A stretch of DNA of 64,000 bases from Lewinellaceae bacterium (lineage in GTDB: Bacteria > Bacteroidota > Bacteroidia > Chitinophagales > Saprospiraceae), in NCBI GenBank assembly GCA_020636005.1, contig JACJYR010000003.1, positions 620,001-684,000 on the forward strand. The letters run 5' to 3'. Below, one piece after another: positions 18,241 through 26,400 of this stretch (positions are counted from its first letter, which is position 1; each line of letters opens with the position of its first letter). The notes below the pieces were generated by a model. It saw only the letters and a list, made by a program, of their open reading frames with translations. It made no database searches and was not told the DNA's origin. The position numbers were made by a program, and so were the translations under genes.

Positions 18241-19341
18241 ATGATCAAGCATTTCATTTTCACGTTGTTTTTCCTTGCATCGCTTTCGCCGGTATTTGCG
18301 CAATATCAATTTACCATGACCAGCGACTGCAATTGCACCTCTATTAAAAACCAGCAAAATACTGGCACCTGTTGGAGCTTTGCCACGTCTTCCTTCCTGG
18401 AATCAGAGCTGATACGCATGGGCAAGACAGAATACGACTTGTCTGAAATGTATTTCGTCCGCCAGATTTACCAGGACAAGGCACAGAATTTTTTGTTGAG
18501 GCAGGGAAAGGCGCAGTTCAGCCAGGGCGGCCTGTCACATGATGTCATGCACGCCTTCACCGAAGGAGGTGCCGTGCCTGAGTCGGTCTATTCAGGGAAG
18601 TTGCCGGGCGATTACGTCTATGATCATACAGAAATGGAAAATGCCCTGCAAGGAATGCTGGATGCCCTTGCAAAAAGTAAAAACCTGACACCCAAATGGG
18701 CGGCTGCCGTGTCGGGGGTTATGGATGCCTATATGGGGCCGGTGCCCCAAAAGTTCGTGTACGAAAAAAAGGAATATACCCCGCACACTTTTGCAGCATC
18801 ACTCGGCATTGACCCATCAGCTTACTTGACCTTTACTTCCTTTACGCACCATCCGTTTTATCAATCTTTCGTCCTGGAGATCCCCGACAATTGGTCGAAT
18901 GGCTCTTATTATAATGTGCCGATAGGCGATTTGGTGGACATAACGTCGTACGCTATTTCCAAAGGATACAGTGTCGCCTGGGATGGGGATGTTAGCGAAA
19001 AAGGCTTTTCCGCAGGGAAGGGGATTGCTATTTTGCCAACCGATGAAACAAGGGAAGACCGGTACACCAAGCCTGGGGAAGAAGTGGCAACGACACAAGA
19101 ACTCCGGCAGGAAGCATTCATCAGCTACAGTACCACCGACGACCACCTGATGCACATCACCGGCACCGCTGTGGATCAGCAGGGAACACGTTATTTTTAC
19201 ACCAAAAACTCCTGGGGCGAAATCAGCCCATACCAGGGCTATGTTTACATGTCGGAGCCTTATTTCCGTTTAAAAACTGTAGCCATCATGGTACACAAGG
19301 ACGCCGTACCTGAGCGGATTCGGAAAAAAATGGGAATTTGA
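18241..19341 (+). CDS. Exported C1-family cysteine peptidase (bleomycin hydrolase / PepC-like)
   Basis: The 366-residue protein has a signal peptide (residues 1-20, cut before QYQFTMTSD), so it acts in the periplasm or outside. The papain-type active site is complete: oxyanion glutamine Q38 in KNQQNTGTCWSFA, nucleophile C44, histidine H302 in DDHLMHITG and asparagine N323 in KNSWG. The spacing and the DLSEMYFVRQIY block (about 67-78) are those of bleomycin hydrolase/aminopeptidase C, but the protein is shorter than the cytosolic enzymes (about 450 residues). It follows a sugar kinase gene by 27 bp with no clear functional tie. Confidence 0.9.
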   Translation: MIKHFIFTLFFLASLSPVFAQYQFTMTSDCNCTSIKNQQNTGTCWSFATSSFLESELIRMGKTEYDLSEMYFVRQIYQDKAQNFLLRQGKAQFSQGGLSHDVMHAFTEGGAVPESVYSGKLPGDYVYDHTEMENALQGMLDALAKSKNLTPKWAAAVSGVMDAYMGPVPQKFVYEKKEYTPHTFAASLGIDPSAYLTFTSFTHHPFYQSFVLEIPDNWSNGSYYNVPIGDLVDITSYAISKGYSVAWDGDVSEKGFSAGKGIAILPTDETREDRYTKPGEEVATTQELRQEAFISYSTTDDHLMHITGTAVDQQGTRYFYTKNSWGEISPYQGYVYMSEPYFRLKTVAIMVHKDAVPERIRKKMGI

Positions 19342-19376
19342 AAGAGAAGTGATATAAGCGGTCGCTTTGGGCCGCT

Positions 19377-20054
19377 TCATGCAGCATTGCCCTTTTTCCC
19401 CGCCGTAAAAACCGGCCTGTCAAACCATCTGGCTGGTTGCTCCTTGAATTGAGCTTGCACTAGATAAATGACGATGGCCAGGGCTGACCCGATCAAGGCG
19501 CCGGCATACACATCCTCCCAAAAATGCTGGACCAGGAACACCCTGGAAATGCCCACCAATAATGCCGTTAGAAAGAGGGAAACGGCAATGACTGTCTTTT
19601 TGGGCAACAAGAAAATCAACAGGCTGTAAATCGCAAAGGCGGACATGGTGTGGCCGGATGGAAAACTTGTGGGGCCGGAGTGTATGTCCACACCTTCTAC
19701 CAATGTCACTTCTGCGATGCGTTTCAGTTTATCGAAAAATGCGACTGGGCGATCCATTGCGAAAAACGTTTTTAAGCCAAAGCTGACCCCCAATACGACA
19801 AAGCCGGTCAAGGCAATCAGCAACGAATACCTGAATTTGTAAAACAGGCCAGCTATTCCGAATAGCAGGTAAACCGGCGGCTCTCCCATTTTTGTAGCAA
19901 AGCGAAAGCAATAATTGGCGAGGGTCTTGCGATAGGCATTGAAAAAAAGGATGTCATCGCCTTTTTGCAAATAAAAAAGATACACTCCGCCGAGAACGGC
20001 AAAACTCAACAGGCAGATAAAATAAGTTCTGTTGTCCTTGATCAATTCCTTCAT
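19377..20054 (-). CDS. PAP2-family membrane phosphatase
   Basis: The 225-residue integral membrane protein has about six membrane segments. The three phosphatase motifs are present: KTFFAMDRP (KX6RP, near residues 90-98), SFPSGHT (PSGH, near 129-135) and SRVFLVQHFWED (SRX5HX3D, near 170-181). Such enzymes remove phosphate from lipid phosphates or undecaprenyl pyrophosphate on the outer face of the inner membrane. The exact substrate is unknown. It is a single gene, convergent with the C1 peptidase gene. Confidence 0.9.
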   Translation of the reverse strand: MKELIKDNRTYFICLLSFAVLGGVYLFYLQKGDDILFFNAYRKTLANYCFRFATKMGEPPVYLLFGIAGLFYKFRYSLLIALTGFVVLGVSFGLKTFFAMDRPVAFFDKLKRIAEVTLVEGVDIHSGPTSFPSGHTMSAFAIYSLLIFLLPKKTVIAVSLFLTALLVGISRVFLVQHFWEDVYAGALIGSALAIVIYLVQAQFKEQPARWFDRPVFTAGKKGNAA

Positions 20055-20376
20055 AATTTCAATGATAGCTTCGATGGATTTTGGCGGGGGTGTAAATTTT
20101 ATTCTTATAATTATTGCAGGCAGAATTTGAGCACCGGGTCTTTAAAAGAAGGCAAACCTATGAAAAGCGGATTGGGCCGCAAGTTATCCAATGAAAAATA
20201 GCGTGGCACACGATGCCAGATTGTTATTCACTTTTTATGTGCATTAGGGATTGAAATTACTGCTTGGCTTTCAGTTTTCTCAAGGACTAAATCATGGTGA
20301 TTTTAATAAATCACCATGATTTAAACTCCTGATTATCAGCTGTAAAAAATCATAACCCCTAATTCGCATTTGTTAT
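20055..20376. other. Intergenic region, no gene seen, holds a hairpin repeat
   Basis: No open frame with a convincing product was found. The region carries the leader of the PAP2 gene and the hairpin-plus-tail repeat at 20288-20373. Confidence 0.6.
20288..20373. repeat. Hairpin-plus-tail repeat family B, copy 1
   Basis: A perfect 16-bp stem (TAAATCATGGTGATTT with its complement, loop TAAT, 20288-20323) is followed by a tail with CTCCTGATTATCA and, about 35 bp further, AATTCGCATTTGT. The copy at 30491-30574 has the same stem core and the same tail words in reverse orientation. Confidence 0.7.
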
Positions 20377-21393
20377 TTAATCCAAATCCGGCGGGGACAC
20401 AAACAAACCAACCCTGAAAAAAAACGGGCTGGTCGGCTCTGCATTAAAGCTGGTGGTGTTGGCTGATTTTTCCTCGAAATCCGTGCTGAAGTTTAACTGA
20501 TAGCCCGATTTCACGCTTGCCCAAATCCATTTGGCAAACTGGTGTTCCAATTCTACAGAAAACAAAATCTCGGAATGGTTCAGGGCAAAATCAAGATCGC
20601 CCGTGGGCGTGTCCTTAATCCCCATCCGATAGCTCTGGCTGTTGTACTCCACCCCGAACAGCAGGATATTTCCCTGGTTGGCATTCAGCCTTCCAAAAAC
20701 ATAGCCCGGCAGCGCAGATTCTAATCCCCATCGGTTGTTGAAGTTTTTGTTGAATAAAAGGAATGGCAGGATGTTCGTCCGTCGAAAGCTTTTGACAAAA
20801 TTGAGGCCGAACCCCCACTCGAAATCCTCGCTTTTTTTAATCGCGTACATGCCCAACAACTTATAGATCGCGTATTGCTGGTCAAAATTTATGATGCCGG
20901 AATAGTTGCCGTTGGCGGAATAGCGCAAGCGGAAGGCAGTGTACCTGCGTTCATCCAGCGGTTTCGTAAGAAAGACGCTCACGGAACTGCTTTTCAAGGT
21001 ACCCTTGCCCAACTGGCGGAAAGTCTCGTTATAGTCGGCCCCGGCAGTATTGATACTGTACTTTTCTGAAAAGTATTTGTAGCCGATCAAAAATTTGAAG
21101 CCTTTCTTGTTGATGATGGGCGCCTTCATATCCACTTCGAATTGCTGGATACTTTTTAGCGAGCTGAAAGGTTGTTGAAAAATGGTATCCTCTGCGAGGA
21201 AATCGCCCCCAGACAGGTAGGAATATTCCAATTTTAATCCTTTGGAGCGGGACTTGTTTTTTACCCCCGGTTTGCAAAAGCAACGAACGGCAATACCTTC
21301 CTCCGTGGCATCTTCAGGAAAAAATTCCGGTTTGATTTGGGCGTTGGCGCCAGCCAGGAACAAAGAAAACAGAAAGCAAAAGATGTATCTCAT
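20377..21393 (-). CDS. Outer-membrane protein, probable beta-barrel, unknown function
   Basis: The 338-residue protein begins at the ATG complementary to 21391-21393 with a signal peptide (MRYIFCFLFSLFLAGANAQ, residues 1-19). Longer in-frame starts run into repeat DNA and were not used. After the signal there is a run of alternating aromatic/polar strands (for example YTAFRLRYSANGNYSGIINF, KSGYQLNFSTDF) and an aromatic C-terminus (FFFRVGLFVSPPDLD). This suggests a barrel of about 14 strands. No Pfam-type family was recognised. A 111-bp dispersed repeat lies 29 bp upstream of the start and could influence its expression. Confidence 0.7.
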   Translation of the reverse strand: MRYIFCFLFSLFLAGANAQIKPEFFPEDATEEGIAVRCFCKPGVKNKSRSKGLKLEYSYLSGGDFLAEDTIFQQPFSSLKSIQQFEVDMKAPIINKKGFKFLIGYKYFSEKYSINTAGADYNETFRQLGKGTLKSSSVSVFLTKPLDERRYTAFRLRYSANGNYSGIINFDQQYAIYKLLGMYAIKKSEDFEWGFGLNFVKSFRRTNILPFLLFNKNFNNRWGLESALPGYVFGRLNANQGNILLFGVEYNSQSYRMGIKDTPTGDLDFALNHSEILFSVELEHQFAKWIWASVKSGYQLNFSTDFEEKSANTTSFNAEPTSPFFFRVGLFVSPPDLD

Positions 21394-21421
21394 GGATTTC
21401 TTCAATTGAAAGGTGACATTT

Positions 21422-21532
21422 AGTAACGATGAAAAAATAACTTCACCATTTTGATTTTGAAAACCCAGCAATGGAGGGGTTTTTTAAAAATAATCCCGAT
21501 TTCACATCGGGATTATTTTTCCTTCGATCCTT
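21422..21532. repeat. ~111-bp dispersed repeat A, copy 1
   Basis: The unit runs from AGTAACGATG to the CCTTCGATCC block and contains the hairpin AATAATCCCGAT-TTCAC-ATCGGGATTATT (about 21490-21520). The same unit occurs in reverse orientation at 48494-48605, with only two substitutions and one single-base indel noticed outside the hairpin loop. The loop itself is inverted relative to the flanks. Here it lies between the large phosphoesterase-barrel gene and the outer-membrane protein gene. Confidence 0.85.
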
Positions 21533-21558
21533 AGCATGGCAACATGGGGCTATTCATT

Positions 21559-24500
21559 TTAACGCAATGGCGTACCAAAGCTAAAAACCGGGTAAACAGA
21601 TTCCTCATCGGAAAAGCTAAACGAAATGGCCATTGTAAAATTTTCGTCCAATGGGGTCAGAAAAAAACCGAAACCATACCCCTGCCGCCATTCGCTGTTC
21701 AATTCCTCCCCTTTTTGATACACCCTGCCCCGGTCGTAGAAAACCTTCACCCCTGCCTTGATGGGTACCACAGCCGTGTAGGTATTGAGGAATTGATAGC
21801 GCAGTTCGGTGTTAAAGAACAAGAGGGATTTTCCGGTGAACCTGTTTTCAAAATATCCCCTTAGGCCATTGGCATTGCCCAGTGTTGGCAATTTATACCA
21901 GGGGATGTCGCCGTGCCCCTTGGCACCACCCAGCCGAAGCCCCAGCGTTATCGGGTGCCTTACCCTGTTAGAAAAATACTGTTCGAGGGTGGCGCTGAAT
22001 ACGCCAAAATTTTTACCTGACCTGTTGGTCACTGTACCATGATAATAAGAGGCCACCGCCCGTGATCCTCGGTAGGGGAGGCCTTTTTCATCCCTGAAAT
22101 CCAGGTCGAGGCTGGCCTCCAAAGGCAAAATTGTCAGCGTTTCATGCACCCCAAAGATGCTGTCTTGCTCAAGGATGGTATTGGAGATGCGGTCGTGTTT
22201 GTTTTGCTCAATTCCAATTCCCAGGCGGAAATGGCTTTTTTTCAAAAAATCACGTACAAGCCCGGCTGACATCAGCGCCCGGCTGACCCTGGCCTGGTAA
22301 AAATTTTCGTCAAATTTGGCCTCGTTTTTCTCCGTCCCGTTCCCAACCCCGAAAAAGTAGTTGAAAAAATCAGGCTCTGCATATAAAAAGTGGGCGTCCA
22401 GGTCCCACCGCTTGATCACATGGTGGAAACGGACTTTATAAGAAAGGAATTTATTATCGTTGAGGGTAAACCCCGCCCGGAAGTTGTGCTGGCTGGCATA
22501 GTCCTGTTTGGTAAACTTTTTCAATGTAAGCGATAGGCCCGCATTGAAGCCCAGCCCCGAAAAGTTGTCGTAGCCGATAAAAAAAAGTGGTAAAAAGTGG
22601 TCGTAATCAAAACGGAGGCGGTCGTATTCGTACAAAGATTTGTCCCAGGAATGAATGGCTTTTGCGCCGCCGTCCAGGTTGTACTCCGTGCCCTCGCCCT
22701 TGTCGTACAGCATTGATTTTGCAGGCGCTTGATCATTGAACACATCGTCGCCCGGCCCGCCAAACGCCCGAAGCCGAACCTTGGCGGGGCCGCTACCGCT
22801 GATGCTGAACACATCGTCGCCCGCCAGCCCCCACAATCGGACTTCTTTAGTTTCACCTGGCAGGAAAAGCCGCTCGTACAGCAAATTGTCCCCCTTTTCT
22901 CCATTCCTGGCATTGAACATCTTCACCAGCAAAGCGCCGTCCTCTTTTCTTTCTGCCTCAAAATACTCCTTCTCTATCGTGCCTACAACATCGACCTCCC
23001 TGGCCAGGTGGCGATAATAACGCCTGGCATATTCGGGTAAATCTTTCAGGCGGGCTTTCAGTTTTTCTTCTACTTCCTTTCCGGATATATCATAGAGGGA
23101 GGAGGGCAGGCTGCGCACGGCATTTTCGATATCACTATCGGTGATATGGGACATTAAATAGTCTGCCTGTTGCAGGTAAACTTTTATGTCGGCAGGGGTG
23201 GTCAGAAACCTGTCCATGTGCTTTGCCTGGTAGGTGAGGCTCAGGATGTCCGGTACTTTGTAGCCAAAATTTTCAATGTTCAACACCCCGAAACGGCGGT
23301 CGGCCAGCCAGTTGAGCACCCCGTCCTGCCTGGAAAAGGCATGGTCACGATCCCTGGGGATGGGGCGGTACATCCTTTTGCCCCCACGCTTGTACTCAGC
23401 CCATTTCCAGTTGTCCTCATGCTTGCTCCAATCGCCAATCCACATATCGAACAGCCTGGCACGGATAAATTCTTCCACCACCAGTTGGTGTTTTTGTTCT
23501 TCATACATTTTTTTAAACATGTCGGTGCTTTTCACCACATCGTCAGCCTCGAAGAATTGATGTCCTTCATTGTCTTTCTTGCCCGGGCTTTCTTCCAGCA
23601 TGCCCATCATGTTGCCATATTGTTTTTGGAAAACACCCAATTTGGGATCGTCGGGCAGCAGGTAAAGTCTGGGGGTCGCATGAAGAATACCTGCCTTGTC
23701 CAGCAACGGGGCAACAATCATGGCCCCATAGGGGTGTTGGGTGGAGGTCTGATCCCGCAGGACTTCGGCTATAAAAGTTGGCCTTAAGCGATAATTCAAT
23801 GCTTTTGCAGGGTCTTTGTCAACGGAACGGAAAGTATATTCAGCTCCATTGGCCGCCTTGAATTTCAGGGAGGTTGTCTGCCGCCCGCCACCTCTTTTGT
23901 AAATAGTCAGGCCGCCGAAAGTTGTGTCAAGGTTGATATACGGCACTTCGATAGGGGCCGTCCAGGTTTTTCTGTAATGTTTGCCGAACCAAAATTTTTT
24001 CCACCAGCCTACCTTGTATTCCGGGCCGGCCGCCACTGTTTTTGGGTAAGGGTAGAATTGTTGGGTGCTGGGCGTAAGGTTGCCCAGTGATTTGCAAGGC
24101 GCATAAGCTGTGTTCAACATTTCGGTCTTCACATCCGTGAAGGCAGGATCGCAGGCAGGATAAAACAGGACAAACCGGTGGGACTCGGCCAGGCCCGCAG
24201 GTGTATTTTTCAAAAAGACAGCCTCCACTTCGCCGGAAGAAAAATAGCGCAGTTCGATCAGGCCAGGTTCCCGTTCACTGAGCAAGGTATTATAGTCCCT
24301 GGCAGCGTATTTTGATTGCTCAGGTGCGCCGCTGTTTATCAGGTAGTTGCGGCCCTGTTGAATAATCTGCTGGTTTTTCTCATGCCCCGAAGCATAAATA
24401 ATATTGTTTTTGAAAAACAGGGTGTTCTTCATTTTTTCAGAAAAATCAGCCAGCCTCGCATTCGACAAATCCCTGACGTTGCCTGCGTTGGCATGGTAGG

Positions 24501-25242
24501 CTGTGCGGAAACTGCTAATGATCGGCACCGGGGCGATCAGTTGGTCGGCAGCAGAAAAATACCCGCCGTAATTGCCGAGTGAGTAAATAGGATGGTGGGC
24601 TACCAATAGGACGTTCCGGTCGCTGTAATCGTTGATAGCATCTTCGATTTCCTCTTTCAGGTTTTCCGGAGAAAGGGCTTCGCACAGTGCGTCGGTCGGC
24701 CTGGGTTTGTCAAAAGGGTGGTTCCACCATTGGGAATTCAAGGCGACGATAGCCAGTGTACTGCCCACTTCTATGACTCCCGGCCCCGGGCAACCGTCCT
24801 CTATAGGCCAGATGGTATTCTTTATTTTTTGTTTTTTAATAAAATCCTTGACCAACTTGCCAAGGTTCTGGACGCTTCGTTCACCTCCCCTGCGGCTATC
24901 GTTCCAGTCGCGGTCGCCGGGCAGGATAATGAGCTGGCCTAAGGGATATTTGGCCATCATTAAAATGAGATCGAAAATGGGCTGCAGCAGTTTTTCGTTG
25001 CCTTCTTTCTCAATGAGTTCGTTGACCAGGTCGCCTGTCAGTATCAGTGAAAATGGCACCGATTGCGTGGCAAACGCCTGGTCAAGTTTTTTTAGGTAGG
25101 CTGGTTTGTCAGTGATGTCGGTGAAGTTTCCCAAGAGGTAAACATTTTGCTCGACCGATACGGATTGACTGGCCAAAAAAGACGGGTAGGAAACGGAAAG
25201 TACCCATAAAAAAAGGTACACAGTGTTGGGCAAGTTTTTCAT
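21559..25242 (-). CDS. Outer-membrane fusion: calcineurin-type phosphoesterase, kinase-like region, BamA-like barrel
   Basis: A 1227-residue protein; the ATG complementary to 25240-25242 gives a signal peptide (about 1-25), whereas a longer frame adds 29 residues without one. Residues about 30-300 look like a metallophosphoesterase: LILTGDLVNE (D71), PGDRDW (109-113), VAHHP (H216-H217) and ASGHEK (286-289). Usual GNH and GHxH motifs read GDRDW and GHEK. Residues about 470-650 hold a glycine-rich segment (KRGGGRQTTSLKFK), then GDWSKHEDNW (603-612) and RDRDHAF (630-636). That spacing resembles the HRD- and DFG-like motifs of HipA/FAM20-type atypical kinases. The last ~370 residues form a BamA/TamA surface-antigen barrel (GYGFGFFLTPLDENFTMAIS near the C-terminus). 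Phosphoesterase and barrel are fairly sure; the kinase-like reading is inference. Confidence 0.8.
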   Translation of the reverse strand: MKNLPNTVYLFLWVLSVSYPSFLASQSVSVEQNVYLLGNFTDITDKPAYLKKLDQAFATQSVPFSLILTGDLVNELIEKEGNEKLLQPIFDLILMMAKYPLGQLIILPGDRDWNDSRRGGERSVQNLGKLVKDFIKKQKIKNTIWPIEDGCPGPGVIEVGSTLAIVALNSQWWNHPFDKPRPTDALCEALSPENLKEEIEDAINDYSDRNVLLVAHHPIYSLGNYGGYFSAADQLIAPVPIISSFRTAYHANAGNVRDLSNARLADFSEKMKNTLFFKNNIIYASGHEKNQQIIQQGRNYLINSGAPEQSKYAARDYNTLLSEREPGLIELRYFSSGEVEAVFLKNTPAGLAESHRFVLFYPACDPAFTDVKTEMLNTAYAPCKSLGNLTPSTQQFYPYPKTVAAGPEYKVGWWKKFWFGKHYRKTWTAPIEVPYINLDTTFGGLTIYKRGGGRQTTSLKFKAANGAEYTFRSVDKDPAKALNYRLRPTFIAEVLRDQTSTQHPYGAMIVAPLLDKAGILHATPRLYLLPDDPKLGVFQKQYGNMMGMLEESPGKKDNEGHQFFEADDVVKSTDMFKKMYEEQKHQLVVEEFIRARLFDMWIGDWSKHEDNWKWAEYKRGGKRMYRPIPRDRDHAFSRQDGVLNWLADRRFGVLNIENFGYKVPDILSLTYQAKHMDRFLTTPADIKVYLQQADYLMSHITDSDIENAVRSLPSSLYDISGKEVEEKLKARLKDLPEYARRYYRHLAREVDVVGTIEKEYFEAERKEDGALLVKMFNARNGEKGDNLLYERLFLPGETKEVRLWGLAGDDVFSISGSGPAKVRLRAFGGPGDDVFNDQAPAKSMLYDKGEGTEYNLDGGAKAIHSWDKSLYEYDRLRFDYDHFLPLFFIGYDNFSGLGFNAGLSLTLKKFTKQDYASQHNFRAGFTLNDNKFLSYKVRFHHVIKRWDLDAHFLYAEPDFFNYFFGVGNGTEKNEAKFDENFYQARVSRALMSAGLVRDFLKKSHFRLGIGIEQNKHDRISNTILEQDSIFGVHETLTILPLEASLDLDFRDEKGLPYRGSRAVASYYHGTVTNRSGKNFGVFSATLEQYFSNRVRHPITLGLRLGGAKGHGDIPWYKLPTLGNANGLRGYFENRFTGKSLLFFNTELRYQFLNTYTAVVPIKAGVKVFYDRGRVYQKGEELNSEWRQGYGFGFFLTPLDENFTMAISFSFSDEESVYPVFSFGTPLR

Positions 25243-25360
25243 TGTTTTCCTTTTTGGGCTATTAAGGACTGTGACAAGGGCAAAGGCCTTAAATTTTCGA
25301 AAGGTTTTAGCCGGGTTTTTCAAAAACAACCGAAAAAAAGAATCCTGTCGCTTGGAGTTG

Positions 25361-25382
25361 TTTAGGATCGAAGGAAAAATAA
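25361..25382. repeat. Fragment of repeat A (terminal 22 bp)
   Basis: TTTAGGATCGAAGGAAAAAT plus AA is identical to 48492-48513, the outer end of repeat A. It faces the matching end at about 21512-21532, so the phosphoesterase-barrel gene is bracketed by inverted copies of this end. Confidence 0.65.
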
Positions 25383-25385
25383 AAA

Positions 25386-25546
25386 GCTTTCTTTGACGAA
25401 TTCTGTGGAGTAAGGAAACCGTTGAAACGGTTTTGCATATAACCTCTTGATTTTCAGCCCACGACTTAAGTCGTGGGTTGAAAATTGGCTATCACTTTGA
25501 GCCGTTTTATCGGTTGACCACAAGATTTGTCAAAGAACCAAAAAGA
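25386..25546. repeat. Nested inverted-repeat element (MITE- or REP-like)
   Basis: The outer arms TTCTTTGACGAATTCTGTGG (from 25390) and, on the complement, TTCTTTGACAAATCTTGTGG (to 25536) face each other. Inside lies a near-perfect palindrome with core CCCACGACTTAAGTCGTGGG (25458-25477; extended stem 25451-25484) and a small hairpin AAACCG...CGGTTT (25417-25434). No gene is present. Confidence 0.6.
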
Positions 25547-25567
25547 AGATAAGTTATTAATCACCAG

Positions 25568-26167
25568 TTATTTAGAAGGAGCGAGGATAAAGCTTGTTTC
25601 ACTTTTTTCAAGTAGGTAGGACTGTTCTTTGGTACCGCCATTTCCATCCTTTATTTCCCTGAACAGTTTTCCGTCCCTTGTGAGGATGTGGCTTGCCACT
25701 GCACCGGTTGGAATATCATCCTTTACTACGATTTCACCGGCGCTGCGGTTTTGATACGAAGAATAGCCTTTGATCTCGGGGTGGGGTGCCTTATTGATGA
25801 CGAGATACATTTCTGAAAAACCATCCGCATCCAAGTCGAGCAGGAAGGCATCGCCGATGTTGCCAGTCACTTCAAATTCCCTGGAAAAACTCTTTTTATT
25901 ATTGGTATCGGCAAAAATGTTCACTTGCCCTTTTCCAGTTTCGTCGCTGGAGACTTTGAATGTCACCTGCCCTGCGATGAATTCCCTGTTAAATGGTTTG
26001 GCCTGAACCGGATTTTTTGGAACGAATTCGCCCGTTTGGGGTAAACCTGTACTTTCTGCTTCCACCGTTTTAGTGGCTTGAACTGGTTCTTTTTCATGAA
26101 CGGATTGCTGGCCCTGGGAGCAGGAAAACACTAAAAGGCCCCATATCAAAACAATAGTCGTTTTCAT
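25568..26167 (-). CDS. Lipoprotein, unknown function
   Basis: The 199-residue product starts at the ATG complementary to 26165-26167 and has a lipoprotein signal (MKTTIVLIWGLLVFSCSQGQ) with lipobox LVFS-C16. A longer in-frame start would hide this signal and was rejected. After a polar, threonine- and glutamate-rich linker (about 22-55) a beta-rich domain follows. Segments such as DAFLLDLDADGFSEMYLVIN (about 108-127) have the DxDxDG pattern seen in FG-GAP/VCBS-like calcium loops. The domain reads like one that reports on a numeric property, but no named family was recognised. It stands alone on the minus strand. Confidence 0.7.
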   Translation of the reverse strand: MKTTIVLIWGLLVFSCSQGQQSVHEKEPVQATKTVEAESTGLPQTGEFVPKNPVQAKPFNREFIAGQVTFKVSSDETGKGQVNIFADTNNKKSFSREFEVTGNIGDAFLLDLDADGFSEMYLVINKAPHPEIKGYSSYQNRSAGEIVVKDDIPTGAVASHILTRDGKLFREIKDGNGGTKEQSYLLEKSETSFILAPSK

Positions 26168-26400
26168 CTTAAAACAGGAATTGAGTAGGTGAAGCGGTAA
26201 ATTTAAAGCAAACCACGATGAAAGTAAAAGATCAGTTGGATTACAATATTGGAAATGGTGTGGCCATCTGGTTGCAAGCAAAAGAACTGAATGCTGTGAT
26301 AGGTTGATTGTGTTTCGTGAACAGCAATAAAAAACCAAATTGTTTTACAAATTAAAACAAATGCCTATTTTGCCGCTCATTCTTTCACAATTCGTTCATT

